From Schistocerca nitens (lineage: Eukaryota; Arthropoda; Insecta; Orthoptera; Acrididae), in contig NC_064619.1 of assembly GCF_023898315.1 (NCBI RefSeq), positions 304,954,150 to 305,018,149 of the forward strand: 64,000 nucleotides of DNA, given 5' to 3'. The position numbers and the translations under genes were made by a program. Shown in pieces: positions 1-12,072 of this stretch. Within the stretch, counting starts at the first letter, position 1, and every line of letters starts with the position of its first letter. The notes under the pieces are model-generated. The model did no database searches, was not told where the DNA came from, and saw only the letters and a program-made list of their open reading frames with translations.

Positions 1-2224
1 CGCTCAGTGCGAATGCACTGACAGACGTAAATAAATACACAGTTTAATTTCTCCGAATAAATTCTGTATAAAGCTATAAGGACTTCATAAATTATGTTAT
101 TAACGTTCAGTATTTTTCAGGATACGGTTGTATAAAGTATTTAAGACCTTCAGGTAAATTCTGTGCGTATCCGACGTTAAGACGACTTGCTTTGGAGAAA
201 ATTTTCAGGAAGAAGGTCATTTCGAAGATGAAACTAATAAACTAAAAAGGGTAACTATTAATTGAGTTTATTTTTCAGGTAACATAATTTCACTTAGGTA
301 CGTACTTTAGACGTAATTTGCTGCTCGCGATTACGTGACTCATACTTTGTGCTAAATTTTATGTTGTATGAATTTACTTGTGAAGCGACGTGCTTGTGTA
401 CATTTACTGATTTTGACAATTATTGATTAATGAACAGTGTTATTACTTGCGTATATTATGCATCGCTTGGCTGCTATGCTTTTTCACTGACGTCATATTT
501 TTTTTAATTATGTGCCAGCTGTGCTTATTTATTTAAATTATAATTGTCACCTGATTAATTGTGCTGATGTGGTTAGATATGTAAGTTACACTTTGTGATT
601 TATCTGCTTGCGCCTTCATGTTTACTTATTAAGGTTACATATAAACATTTATTTGCTTATGCTGATATGATGCTAATGACCTGTTTATTATGATAGATAA
701 CATATTTGCTGCCTTGCTGATGGATTGCATATTTACACATTTCTGTTTTGTTGTCATAACTACTCTTCAATTTAGAATATAGCAATGCTGATGTACAGTG
801 TACGAACATAGAGTTTAGGTTACACTGTGGTATTAATTATAGATTGTTCGCTTGGCAGAGCCTCGTTGTAAGAATTGTGCTGCATCCACTTGTTGACATT
901 CTGTTCTCTACTGGTATATTTACTCGCTATTGCTTGTTTTGCTTACGCTCAGTGCCTTATATTTTTAAGATAAGAAAATGAACTGCTATAATTCGACGAA
1001 CGACATTAGTACAAGAAACTTCATAGAAGTCACATGAGCTGAGGTTTTAGGGAAGCTGTATAAATTTATGTTACTAGGAAGGAAGCTAACGACATGACAT
1101 ACCAAAACTAGGTTTAGACCATTGACAGTATTACACTGCATTTTTCGTGAGCAATTGAAATAGGAAGTGACACTTGACACAAAAAATACTCCACATGTTT
1201 GCTTCTGCTATGATTCTTGAAGTGGTGTACACACTGTGTAATATTATGATCATTCACACTCCGTAATCGTACTTAATTACTGAGAGTTATTCGAACTAAA
1301 GTCTGTTAGATGTCATGTATGCATTTCTTTTATTTAATGATGGACAAGGAACCAAAATGTATCTTATAATTTATAATGAGTAGAAAATTTGGGTCAGATG
1401 GATTACACAGAGGTTGTGTGTGGACACTGTGTCTTCGGATTGCATGGGATGCTGAATTGAAGTTGCACTAGGTTTTTATCTGTACTTGTTCGAGGAGACT
1501 GACTAGAGGAAAGAGTTGTTATGGAAGTGAAAGAGGTATTATTGAATTATTAAGATTAAGTGATGATCATTATTGGAGTTTGGTGGATAAGAGGTAAAGT
1601 AAGTGAGGAGCATATTTTTTTTTTGTTGGTCCATATGGAACAAGGAGGATGAAGATGGCAGACTAGAACACTCAAGTAGAAGGAAGATAGTCTATTCACA
1701 CACTTTGTTAAATCACTAAGCAGTATACACTTTTTTTTTGAAGAGAGGAAGTATTTGCATATCTTGGCTCACTGACAGTTGTTCAGCAACAGTACAATTT
1801 GATCTGGCTTGGCAAACATTGGTCTTGACATGATGACTATGACGTTGACTAACTATTATTGACTGTTATACATTGCTGCCACTACTACTTGATACACATG
1901 ATGAACATAAAATTTTGACAGAATTGCATTTACACAGTTAACACTATTCAATTACACAGTAGCACTAATGTGGATGAAAGATGAGTGAGTGTGTTTTGTG
2001 TGTTTTCCTTTTATAATCCCAGAGAAGTCATCCCAACCTATCTCCTAAATATTATTTCACTTGTTTGTTGTGGCTTGCACTGACACCCATAAATATTATA
2101 GGTTAACTGTTATTGTGTACTGTAATAGTTAATGTGACAATTACCTGATATCATTTGTGTGTTTGTTATGATTTGTATGTTTAATGTAAAAGCATTGTAT
2201 GTGTATTCAAACTATTGTTCATGC
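1..2224. other. AT-rich spacer, no gene seen
   Basis: I see no gene, RNA or recognisable transposon here. The sequence is AT-rich, and the short open frames match no family I know. One TGACGTCA octamer lies at 488-495. Confidence 0.6.
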
Positions 2225-3075
2225 CTGAACTGTGTGATTAGTGATGGTGCTGCACTTTTCAACATGATGTGTGACATTTAGTCATGTTTAATTTCTGCTG
2301 ATGAACTGTGTGATCAGTGATTGTAAAAAAATTATGGACTGTTACTTGTACCTTTTCTACAATATTGGTGCCACTAGGACATGTTTAATTTCTGCTTATA
2401 AACTCTGATGAACAGTGTGATCAGTGACAGTGTATTTTATGGAACTGCTTCTGCTGAGAAATGTGACTTGTTGCTGTGTGTACCTGCTCAACATTGCTGG
2501 GTACCACTGATGGACTGCTTCTACTGAAATGGTGTTACTTGTTGATGTCTGCACCTGCTCAACATTGCTGGGTGCCACTGATGGACTGTTTCTACTGAAA
2601 AGATGTCACCTGTTGCTGTGTGTACCTGCTCAACATTGCTGGGTGCCACTGATGGACTGCTTCTACTGAAAAGATGTCACCTGTTGATGTCTGCACCTAC
2701 TCAACATTGCTGGGTGCCACTGATGGATTGCTTCTACTGAAATGAAGTCACCTGTTGCTGTGTGCACCTGATCAACATTGCTGGTGCCACTAATGGACTG
2801 CTTCTACTGAAATGGTGTTACTTGTTGGTGTCTGCACCTACTCAACATTGCTGGGTGCCACTGATGGACTGCTTCTAGTGAAAAGATGTGACCTGTTGAT
2901 GTCTGCACCTGCTCAACATTGCTGGGTGCCACTGATGGATTGCTTCTACTGAAATGAAGTCACCTGTTGCTGTGTGCACCTGATCAACATTGCGGGTGCC
3001 ACTGATGGACTGCTTCTATTGAAAAAATGTTACTTGTTGGTATTTGCACCTGTTGACCATTGCTGGGTGCTACTG
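2225..3075. repeat. 71-bp minisatellite
   Basis: The motif ACATTGCTGG recurs at 2491, 2562, 2633, 2704, 2775, 2845, 2916, 2987 and about 3057, giving a period of 71 bp (70 bp where a base is lost). Each unit also carries GGTGCCACTGATGGACTG, CTTCTACTGAAA and CACCTGTTG segments. Two sub-types alternate: TGATGTCTGCACC and TGCTGTGTGCACC. Decayed units (GAACTGTGTGATCAGTGA at about 2303 and 2409) extend the array to the left. Short open frames inside are by-products of the repeat. Confidence 0.92.
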
Positions 3076-3554
3076 CTGGAACTGTCAACTGCTTATTCTT
3101 GGGCTATGGAAAGCGTTTATGTGAATATTTGTATAAACTGATTTTTTGTGTATTACTGTTTGTGAAAAGCTATGAGACTCTTACCTGCACATATTCGTCA
3201 TTGCTGACGCTATTGATTGAATTGTTTAACCACTTAATACTTGTGTAAACTATTATGTAAAGTCACATGTATGAAAGAATTTGTATTGCTTACTGTATTC
3301 TATATAATAGGTTATTGAAAGGTCAGTGCAAAGCCAAAATTTTATCTAGTTATATGATATTTACGTATTAATATTATCTTTTATTTTTGTCTGTATTTTT
3401 TTGACGAATTTGGTGGTATTTTCACCACCAATGCTGGCAAAAATACCATCAAATTCTAGCCGTGGAGGAAGGGCATATGAAAGGTGGCTACACTGAGCCA
3501 CAGCGCCAGAGATCGCTAGAGAGCATTGTTCCGCCGCCTCCACGGGAAGTGATT
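3076..3554. other. spacer, no gene seen
   Basis: Nothing recognisable. A 60-codon minus-strand open frame (3361-3543) has no family signature, and I do not call it a gene. Confidence 0.55.
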
Positions 3555-3700
3555 ATTGAGATGTCGTAGTGGGCAGTGCTTGTCGAGGACTCGCAGTAGT
3601 CAGTTCGTGTTGAGATGTGCTAGTAGGGAGTGCTTGCTGAGATGTGATACTGAAAAGTTCTTGTTGAGATGTGGTAATAGCGAGTCGGTGTGGAGATATA
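3555..3700. repeat. 27-bp tandem repeat
   Basis: GAGATG or GAGGAC starts recur at 3558, 3585, 3612, 3639, 3666 and 3693, an exact 27-bp period. The units read roughly GAGATGTGGTAGTAGGGAG followed by TGCTTGTT. About five and a half diverged units are present. Confidence 0.85.
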
Positions 3701-4206
3701 TTGTAATGATTAGAGTGATTTTGGTCAATATATGAAGGTAACGAAACTTGATTTATTTTTCATTATTTCCATGTTTTAAATAATGCGTCATTACAGGTTC
3801 AGTCAACAAAGCATCTGGCTTGTGTTCTTGTATTAGAGTGTAATTCTGGTTTTCTTGAGTAATTATGGTATTTTTATTTTCTTTAATTAATTCAGTATAA
3901 ATGATATTTAAAATTTCTTGTGTTATTGAAGAAGAACCGTGCCAGATGCGTACGTTGAGTCATACTTCCACACACAGAACAGTTACACTTGTGCTTTGGT
4001 TTCGTAGGTTTTTATAGTTGCTGGGGACTTAATTAATTAATTGTGTTAATGAAAATTTCCATTCATTCTTTGTTATTGTTCTAAGCAGTCAGATTGCGTA
4101 ATAATACTAGTCAGGGCCAACCGTTTACGAGACTTCGTAATCGGACAAACAGCTACTAAAGCAGAAATTAAAATTATTTGCATTTCACATTTAATAAAGC
4201 CCCCAT
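3701..4206. other. spacer, no gene seen
   Basis: AT-rich sequence with no coding or repeat signal that I recognise. Confidence 0.55.
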
Positions 4207-4207
4207 G

Positions 4208-4804
4208 CAACGTACGTAAGCATCCTGTCTGATCACCATGTCCATTGTGCATTCCGACGAAGTTGGGCAATTCCAGCAGGACAACCTGACACCCCACGCG
4301 TCCGGAATTGCTACAGAGTGGCTCCACGAACACTCTTCTGAGTTTAAACACTTCTACTGGCCAACAAATTCGCCGGATATGAACATTATTGAGCATATCT
4401 AGGATGCCTTGCAACGTGCTGTTCAGAAGAGATTTACACCCGCTCGTACTCTTATGGCTTTACGGAGAGCCCTACATGATTCATGCACTACTTCAGACGT
4501 TAGTCGAGTCCATGCCACGTCGTGCTCCGGCCCCACTGCGTGCTCGCGAGGGCTATACATGATATTGCCAGGTGTTCAAATGGTTCAAATGGCTCTGAGT
4601 GCTATGGGACTTAACATCTGAGGTCATCACTCCCCTAGACTTAGAACTACTTAAACCTAAGGACATCACACACATCCATGCCCGAAGCAGGATTCGAACC
4701 TGCGACCTTAGCAGCAGCGCGGTTCCGGAATGAAGCGCCTAGAACCGCTCGACCACACCGGCTGGTGACTCGCCAGGTGTACCAGTTTCTTTGGCTCTTC
4801 AGTG
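4208..4804 (+). mobile_element. Tc1-like transposon remnant (3' half), split by a SINE
   Basis: This is the C-terminal half of a Tc1/mariner transposase plus the 3' terminal inverted repeat. On the plus strand one reads a QQDN-type catalytic block, then EFKHF, SPDMNIIEHI and the C-terminal helix region, with an in-frame stop just after IIEHI. The element ends CTTTGGCTCTTCAGTG at 4804, followed by TA, the usual Tc1 target dinucleotide. The same family is present at 11770-18746, whose 3' end matches closely. The 5' half is absent (homology begins near 4208), so it cannot move by itself. A SINE at 4576-4771 separates the coding part from the 3' terminus. Confidence 0.85.
4576..4771 (-). mobile_element. 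tRNA-derived SINE in Tc1 remnant
   Basis: Reverse-strand SINE. Its head carries an A-box-like GTGGTCGAGCGG and a B box GGTTCGAATCC, and its body ends CCATTTGAACCATTTGAA. GCCAGGTGT occurs on both sides (4567-4575 and 4772-4780), a 9-bp target duplication. The Tc1 sequence reads through once the SINE is removed. It is not a functional tRNA gene; the head is a class II (Leu/Ser-like) relic. Confidence 0.88.
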
Positions 4805-4806
4805 TA

Positions 4807-5079
4807 ATTCCAGTCTAAGGTTTGTGACATTCTGCAATACAACTGACGTCCGGCGGCGGACAAAGTTGGGGCAAGCCTTGCGCACTGCACGCACACCCAT
4901 ACTTTATGCCTCGACACACGGCCACAAGGACATCATTGTCTGAGGAATGCTGTACAAACTCTTCGCCACGTGTTTGTTTCCCGTTTCTGTTGGCATTGTT
5001 ATTAAAATAACATTGATCACTTTTCATACATTCTATAAAAGGTAATACATCAAACCGATACAGATTTTAGGAACAAAAA
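4807..5079. other. spacer
   Basis: Short stretch between the Tc1 remnant and LINE copy A, with nothing recognisable. Confidence 0.5.
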
Positions 5080-6476
5080 AGTAGAAGCCGACCTCGGGGA
5101 AGATCAGTTTGGATTCCGCAGAAATGTTGGAGCGGGTGAAGCAATACTGACCTTACGACTTATCTTAGAAGTTAGATTAAGGAAACGCAAAAGTACGTCA
5201 CTAGCATTTGTAGACCTAGAGAGAGCTTCTGACAATGTTGACTGCAATACTGTCTTTCGAATTCTGAAGGTGACAGGGGTCCAATACAGGGAGCGAAAGG
5301 CTATTTACAATTTGTACAGAAACCAGATGGCAGTTATAAGAGTCGAGGGGTAGGGAAGGGAAACAGTGGTTGAGAAGGGAGTGAGACAGGGTTGTAGCAT
5401 CTCCCCGATGTTTTTCAATCTGTATATTGAGCAAGAACCAAAGGAAACAAAAGAAAAATTCGGAGTAGGAATTAAAATCCATGTAGAAGAAATAAAATCT
5501 TTTAGGTTTGCCGATGACATTGCAATTCTGTCAGAGACAACAAAGGACCTGGAAGGGCAATTGAACGGAATGGACAGTGTCTTGAAAGGAGGATAAAAGA
5601 TAAATATCAACTAAAGCAAGCCGGCCGGGGTGGCCGAGCGGTTTTAGGCGCCAGAGTCTGGAACCGCGCGACCGCTACGGTCGCAGGTTCGAATCCTGCC
5701 TTGGGGATGGATGTGTGTTTATTGTCCTTAGGTTAGTTAGGTTTAAGTAGTTCTAAGTTCTAGGGGACTGATGACCACAGAAGTTACGTCCCTTAGTGCT
5801 CAAGCCATTTGAACCAAACAAAAGCAAAACGAGGATAATGGAATGTAGTCGAATTAAATCGGGTGATGCTGAGGGAATTAGATTAGGAAATGAGACACAT
5901 AAAGTAGTAAAGGAGTTTTGCTATTTGGGGAGCAAAATAACTGATGATGGTCGAAGTAGTGAGGATATAAAATGTAGACTGGCAATGGGAAGGAAAGCGT
6001 TTTTGAAGAAGAGAAATTTGTTAACATCGAGTATAGATTTAAGTGTCAGGAAGTCGTTTCTGAAAGTATGTGCATGGAGTGTAGCCATGTATGGAAGTGA
6101 AACATGGACGATAAATAGTTTAGACAAGGAGAGAATAGAGCTTTCGAAATGTGGTGCTACAGAAGAATGCTGAAGATTAGTTGGGTAGATCACATAACTA
6201 ATGAGGAGGTATTGAATAGAATTGGGGAGGAGTTTGTGGCGCAACTTGACTAGAAGAAGGGATCGGTTGGTAGGACATGTTCTGAGGCATCAAGGGATCA
6301 CCAATTTAGTATTGGTGGGCAGCGTGGAGGGTGAAAATCGTAGAGGGGACACTAAGCAGATTCGGAAGGATTTAGATTGCAGTAGATACTGGGAGATGAA
6401 GAAGCTTTCACAGGATAGAGTAGCATGGAGAACTGCATCAAACCAGTCTCTGGACTGAAGACCACAACAACAACAC
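5080..6476 (+). mobile_element. RTE-like LINE copy A, 5'-truncated, dead
   Basis: Non-LTR retrotransposon fragment. It holds the reverse transcriptase region from the DQFGFRRN block, through GVRQGCSISPMFFNLYIE and the active-site box FADD (FRFADDIAILS), to the C-terminal part with YGSETWT and RRRDRLVGHVLRHQGITN. It ends with GACTGAAGACCACAACAACAACA, a short-repeat tail typical of RTE-type LINEs. The endonuclease is missing, and several stops and frameshifts break the frame (open blocks 5366-5596, 5796-6173, 6222-6458). A SINE interrupts it at 5620. Copies B, C and D in this window belong to the same family. The RTE clade is inferred from the C-terminal motifs and tail; I could not test it. 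Confidence 0.88.
5620..5816 (+). mobile_element. tRNA-derived SINE in LINE copy A
   Basis: Forward SINE with A-box-like TGGCCGAGCGG, a long-variable-arm tRNA-like head, B box GGTTCGAATCC, and a body ending AAGCCATTTGAACC. It sits exactly where the LINE reads AACA[A]AAGCAA; CAACTAAAGCAA before and AACAAAAGCAA after look like a slightly diverged target duplication. Other LINE copies are continuous at this point. Confidence 0.88.
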
Positions 6477-6899
6477 CTTAAAAAAAAATTAGTGCTGCTG
6501 CTATGACTAATTGGTATTTCTGTTTTTTGCAGGGGTATTAGTAAAAACTAAAAAATACCTGTTGTAACCGAGGCGAAATAAATACCGAAAAATACCAGTT
6601 ATTCAGAACTAAAATATCGGTGGCTTTTCTCCCACCCGTAGTCCAAACGCAACGTACTGACAACGCTTTTATATTAGTGCTGGCAGACCTAACCGCAACC
6701 AAGGCCAACCACTTCGTTTGCTCCGATTTCCTGCCTGTACACACTAAGCAAATCTCGGCCAACGAAGCGATTGGCTATCGTTCTTTGCCATGGTGTGTAC
6801 GCGGTTACAATCGAATGGTTGGGTAAGGTTCTGTGGTGCAGCTTTACAGTGGTCTGCAGAGTAAAAATATAGAGGCAGATTCGCTCGTGTAAAGCAGTC
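6477..6899. other. spacer, no gene seen
   Basis: No recognised coding sequence. Repeated AAATACC/GGTATTT strings around 6510-6600 could be part of an unidentified repeat. Confidence 0.45.
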
Positions 6900-7370
6900 T
6901 TTATTGGCCTTCCGTTGACACGATACGAGAGCAGGCCAGAGTCGCCCCGATGTCTGGCAGCGCAGACAATGGAGCGGCGCGGCGCGGCGCGGCGCGGCGG
7001 GCGCGCGGGTGACGTAGCAGGGAGAAGGCCGCGGCCAGCCGCCGGCCGCCAGGTGTGAAGGCAGCAGCAGTGCGAGCCGGCGCGGCGCGGCGGTTCTCGT
7101 TTAGCGGCGGCTGCGGCGGCCTGCCCTCCTGCGCCAGACGCATACCGGGCCGTAATTTCTCGGGCCGGCCCGACCGCGGCAGCGCCACAAAAAAGCTTCC
7201 CTCCGCCCTTTCTTCTCTCCTCGCGAACAGGTTGTTGTTGTGTTGCCGGCGGTGGGCGTGAGAGGCGGCCGCCTGGGCTCTTCTGTGCGCCGCCCGCCGC
7301 ATCCGACACGCCGGCCGGGCCACGTGTGGCCGCATATGCCCCAGATCAGTGTCTCTCAAAACTGACACTC
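6900..7370. other. CpG-dense GC-rich patch
   Basis: Strikingly GC- and CpG-rich against AT-rich surroundings, with a GGCGC tandem run near 6975-7000 and many CGG/GCC triplets. Long open frames on both strands (for example minus 6901-7368) are arginine- and alanine-rich, as expected when GC-rich DNA lacks stop codons, and show no family signature. It could be a CpG-island promoter or first exon of a host gene, or a GC-rich transposon terminus; the sequence does not decide. Confidence 0.45.
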
Positions 7371-8069
7371 CACAAGTCGTGCGAGTGCCAGTTCACGCAG
7401 GAATACACTTGTGCAAACCAAAATTAGACGCTCTGACGCATTTTTTGCTGCGTCAGGTTTTGTGACCTAACGTCGGGCTACTGGCAAAACATCTGCCTGC
7501 AGTATCGAATCCCGTTGCCTGTACCCTATCCTTAATTCCACAGTGGGGCTACTAGGGTAGGTTAGTTGCACGCAAGTCGTCAAAGTGACGACCATTTGAA
7601 AGACTTGCACGAGGCGGTTGAAAATCCATCTTGAGGGTATCTGGCCAATCGTTCTTTACCACTGTTATAATTACGACTTATCCTTTTCGAACCGCACCTG
7701 TTTGCTTTTTACGTTGCCTGTTGTGTACGCCAGGGAAGGAGGTTTTCTGCAGCCTGGAGGTAACAGGCCTACCTTTATACGAAGATGTGCTGAAAAGCTA
7801 TAGCTCCGTCACACGGGACGAGCCAGCTAGCACTGAGGTGGACGCGGACGGGAAATACAACGTCACAAGACGCAACGCCGTCGACGCACGATAGGAGCTG
7901 GGCACGTGATTTTGCGCTTTCTGCGCTCTCCATCGGCAGTTGTCCGCTTTATTTGGCTCGCAAACCATACACTTTGCTTACGAAAAGGGCCGCACATAAA
8001 ATTCCTACCTTAGCTGTATTAAATTGCATATTTAACCCCTTATCCAAATCTTAGTCATATTGTTCTGTC
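7371..8069. other. spacer, no gene seen
   Basis: No recognisable gene or repeat. Open frames near 7618-7894 are short and have no signature. Confidence 0.5.
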
Positions 8070-8640
8070 TGTAGCATTTACATCTAAATATATATTTATA
8101 CTCCGCAAGCCACCAAACGGTGTGTGGCAGAGGGCACTTTACGTGCCACTGTCTAACTCCCTTTCCTGTTCCAGTCGCGTATGGTTCGCGGGAAGAACGA
8201 CTCCCGGAAAGCCTCCGTGCGCGCTCGAATCTCTCTAATGTTACATTCGTGATCTCCTCGGGAGGTATAGGCAGGGTGAAGCAATATATTCGATACCTCA
8301 TCCAGAAACGCACCTTCTCGAAACCTGGACAGCAAGCTACACCGCGATGCAGAGCGCCAACAATCTTGCAGAGTCTGTCACTTGAGTTTGCTAAACATTT
8401 CCGTAACGCTATCACGCTTACCAAGTGCCCTGTGACGAAACGCGCAGCTCTTCTTTGGATCTTCTCTATCTCCTCTGACAACCCGACCTGGTACGGATCC
8501 CACACTGATGAGCAACTCAAGTATAGGTCGAACGAGCGTTTTGTAAGCCACCTCCTTTGTTGATGGACTACATTTTCTAAGGCCTTCTAAAGCTTCAGTA
8601 GTCGTGAAAATGTAATAAGACAAAAAGGAAAGATACATAT
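8070..8640 (-). mobile_element. LINE 3' fragment, reverse strand (CR1/Jockey-like)
   Basis: On the reverse strand, frames across 8640-8070 read as the C-terminal end of a non-LTR retrotransposon reverse transcriptase. There is a LVRPILE block, then WDPYQ, then EIEKIQRRAARFVTG, and further on a FFPRTIRDWN block. These are typical of the region downstream of the RT active site in CR1/Jockey-type LINEs. The blocks fall in different frames, so several frameshifts are present. No RT active site or endonuclease remains. This family is distinct from copies A-D. Confidence 0.75.
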
Positions 8641-11600
8641 CCAGTCAGTAAAGACAACAGCTTATAAAAGTTCACAAAATGGAACAAAGTCACTCCTGAC
8701 AGAGAGTGCACTTATATTTATGTAACATCAAACATTACATAAATTGTTTCTGCTAATTTGGTAAGAAAGTTCCACAACCTTTTTAAAAAAAACAAGAAGG
8801 TAAAAAAAAAAACCTGAGTACGGGGTAACGCGAACCTGCTGTTCAGTGTTTTGTGAAGTGGCTTCCCTACTAAAGATGCTGAAGTTCTGCGTTAAACAGT
8901 CTTGTGTTTTAGGTCACAGCCTTCTGAAGACTTAAATCGTCGATATGTTATTAACTGACATATAACAAATTTTTACCAAGAACGACACGTTTTTGATGCA
9001 CCTTCAATGTGCCATTGCCTTAAAACTGCGTATTTTCATAACATGCGATTTACAGCACGAAATTAATTAAACACGAAAATTCATCAGCCACCAATGTTAC
9101 GTTCCCGTCACCTTATTACAACAACTGCTGCCAATAACGATGCGTTGTCGAGAGATTCAGAGTGGAGGCGCTTAGGAACAACATATAATCGTAGGGTGTA
9201 AGCTATTACGTAAAGCCCACCTAATGTGGGCTTCAACTGAACACGGAACGTACAGTATGGCGTCCCGCAATTTCTACTCGCGACGTAGAGAGCTTTCTTG
9301 CTTCTTATTCGTTCTACTTTACGTGGCAAATTGCCGAAATATTTGGTGTTTCACGTAACGAAATGACGCCTCTACATGGAATAGCAGGAGGTGACGTCAC
9401 AAAACTCGTAGAGCGCCACATCAACGTCAGCTGCCTCGCCCAGTGTGACAACGGCTTAATACTGCGTGGTTTCTGACCAAAGGCGAGAATGTAATTTCAC
9501 TCAACGCCACTGAGGCCTCGAGGATGAGCGAAAGGAAGGTTTCAGTTTGTACAGGTACGGAGAAACTCAATCACCACAAGATGATCAACCTACAACACTC
9601 CTTCCTCTCCTCGGAGTCGAAACATGTAAAATAGTCAGAGTCCTGTGTAGACAAGGCATTCAGTACATTTTTTGACTATCCAACAAATTAAAGAGCTCCT
9701 GTACACAGTGAAAGACAACATTATTGTCAATATGTAAAGGTTTTTTTTAAATTACCGCTAACAGTAATTTAAAAAATCCTTTACATACTTCTTGATAAGT
9801 CACGGTCGAAAAAATAGTCAAAATGGCTTAAAATTAGTCTCAATGTTTGCTTGCAATTAATTTGCGTCATTTGACGGTAAATTACTATTTATTTACTTTA
9901 CAGAATCATAATTTCTGCTTCACTGCCATTCTCAAGTGCAAGTTGAACTCAAAATTAACAAAATGTACTGTTGTTACAGTGCAGCGCATAGTGCGAGGAA
10001 CAAAAAGTCATTACACTACTTAAAAACATTAGTTCCATGTCACAAAATCTGTGGCAGTTTGAATGACATGACATCGACGAAACAACCTACATCTGCCCCT
10101 ACATCTGATCTTATAAACCAGTCGCTTCATTACATGATATGAATACATATCAAAGTACGTGTTAGGGGATGGCAAAATGGTACTAGAGTGAAGAATAATA
10201 TTCTGAGCTGTCTGCAAGGACGTCCAGCAGTAGCGTGCCTGCCCGTTAGGTTGCGTAACAAGTGTAAACACTCTACGTCGTTGGAACACAAACAAGCAAC
10301 GAGCACATTGTCACAGATTGTGCGACAGAGAGGATCAGGGCACCTGTTTCAGCATTGCAAAGGAGGCGTTAAGATATTCTGTTAACTGGGCAGCGTGGCT
10401 GCAAGCCTTGCACGTAAGAACGCCCTGAAGCTCTGAAATTAAACATCTGTCCAACTGAGAAACTGACAGGCTCGAGGAACTGGAGCATGCTTAGTAACCC
10501 GTATGGGGGGAATCATGTGATCTCCCACCATAAATTGTCCCGCTCCTTTCACTCACTGCTCAGAGCCTGGTCATTCCATCTGCATCACTGATACTGAAGG
10601 AAGGCTTGCTCTGTTAGTTGCAGGATGGCTCCCTAACACACGACGAAGTGTTGCCAGCCACTACCAGTTTGGAGTCTACCTCTGCGAGTCGGCAGCCATC
10701 CAACTGTGTGTGTTTGGGGGGAGTGACATCAACTCTGCGAGCTGCCATCCCTGCCAGTTACAATGGTGGCTGACTGAAGATTGAAGGCCGAGTAGATCTT
10801 CAATGGATGAATATCTGATCTATCTGACTGAAAGCTGTTTGAGTTGGGATCAGGGCACCTCGTGCCGCCACTCATTGGAAATGCATGTACTGTCTTAATG
10901 GCTGTACGGAATCTCCCCTTCGGCTGTTTTCCGAGTTGCTGTTGAGGCTTCCGCCTACTGGGGGCAACCTAAGCGCAAGTACACTCAATGAGAGCGCTGA
11001 GGTTTCAGCGGACGTGGCATGCTAGACTGTGGACGCTGACTGGCCCTCCGCCCTGCATGAGGATACGGACCAGACCGCGGGCTACACCAGGGGCTACGAT
11101 CACCAGTTCTACGACGGACGCTAACGCGCCACTCAGTGCATTCCTGTGACGCGGACCCAACTGCCACCAGGCTGTGCCGAGGAGGAGAATGAATCACTGT
11201 AAAACTGTCAGCAATAAATGAATGTTAGATTGTCTCATCGACGCCTTAGCATGACATGGGCCCTCGCCACCGCCTCTTCGATCGACCATCTTGAATCCTC
11301 GTAAGGCAGTCCCTAAAATAATATGGCTGACATCGTCCACAGAGAATGAACATTAACAAACTGCAATGCACTTTTGACTGCAGTGACGTGCGTTCTTCAT
11401 GCAGTGTATTTCTGTAAGAGGCTTTTATAAGCATGTATTATAGGGATACGTTTAGCACTTAGCCAAATAAATATTACCGTTTCTCTTTCTCGGTAATACC
11501 GTTGGCAATCCAAAGATCGTGCAGTTCACACAGTGATGTTAGCTTTGTAACGACATCTGTCATTGTTTTGACAAATATTAATGTCATTTGATAAATGGAC

Positions 11601-11727
11601 ATAGTGAATACAGGTCACAGTAATGTACCGACTGATAAATGGGCATAATTATACTATGTTAATATTTATTTACTGCCTACAACGTTACCCTTATTGTGCA
11701 TCGTTATCCTACAACACAACTACTCGT
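8641..11727. other. 3-kb spacer, no gene seen
   Basis: I find no coding sequence with a recognisable family on either strand. One TGACGTCA lies at 9392-9399. An AATAAA motif near 11213, after a moderately GC-rich stretch (about 10900-11200), might belong to an old LTR or a 3' UTR, but nothing supports either call. Confidence 0.45.
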
Positions 11728-11729
11728 TG

Positions 11730-11768
11730 CCAAGCGAAGTGGCCACGCGGTTTGAGGCACCTTGTCAC
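11730..11768 (+). repeat. SINE-head fragment (weak)
   Basis: GCGAAGTGGCCACGCGG followed by TTTGAGGC resembles the A-box part of the SINE head seen at 39463 (CCGAAGTGGCCGTGCGG). The body and B box are missing, so this is at most a truncated head at the edge of the Tc1 copy. Confidence 0.35.
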
Positions 11769-12072
11769 GGATTTAGTTTCAACGTGGTGTTATAGTCGGC
11801 CCACGAGCGATGGTACACAGCATCTCCGAGGCGATGAAGTAGGAATTTTCCCTTACGACTATTTCAGGAGTCTACCGTGAATATCAAGAATCCGTTGAAA
11901 CATCAAATCTCCGACAAAGCTGCGGCTGGAAAAGATCCTGCAAGAATGGGACCAACGACGAGTGAAGACCAGGCTGCAGATTTCAATGCTGGACCATTAA
12001 CAAGTGTCAGTGTGTGAACCTTTCAACAAAATATGTTCGATATGGGCTTTCGGAGTCGAAGGCTCACTCATA

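Noticed and set aside
2396..2578. 60-codon frame within the minisatellite
   Set aside because: Produced by the tandem repeat; neighbouring units carry no equivalent open frame.
6901..7368. 155-codon minus-strand open frame (and overlapping 206-codon frame) in the CpG patch
   Set aside because: Arginine/alanine-rich low-complexity product with overlapping open frames on both strands, as expected from GC-rich DNA lacking stops; no domain.
10985..11215. LTR or 3' UTR with AATAAA
   Set aside because: No second copy, target duplication or TG...CA ends visible.
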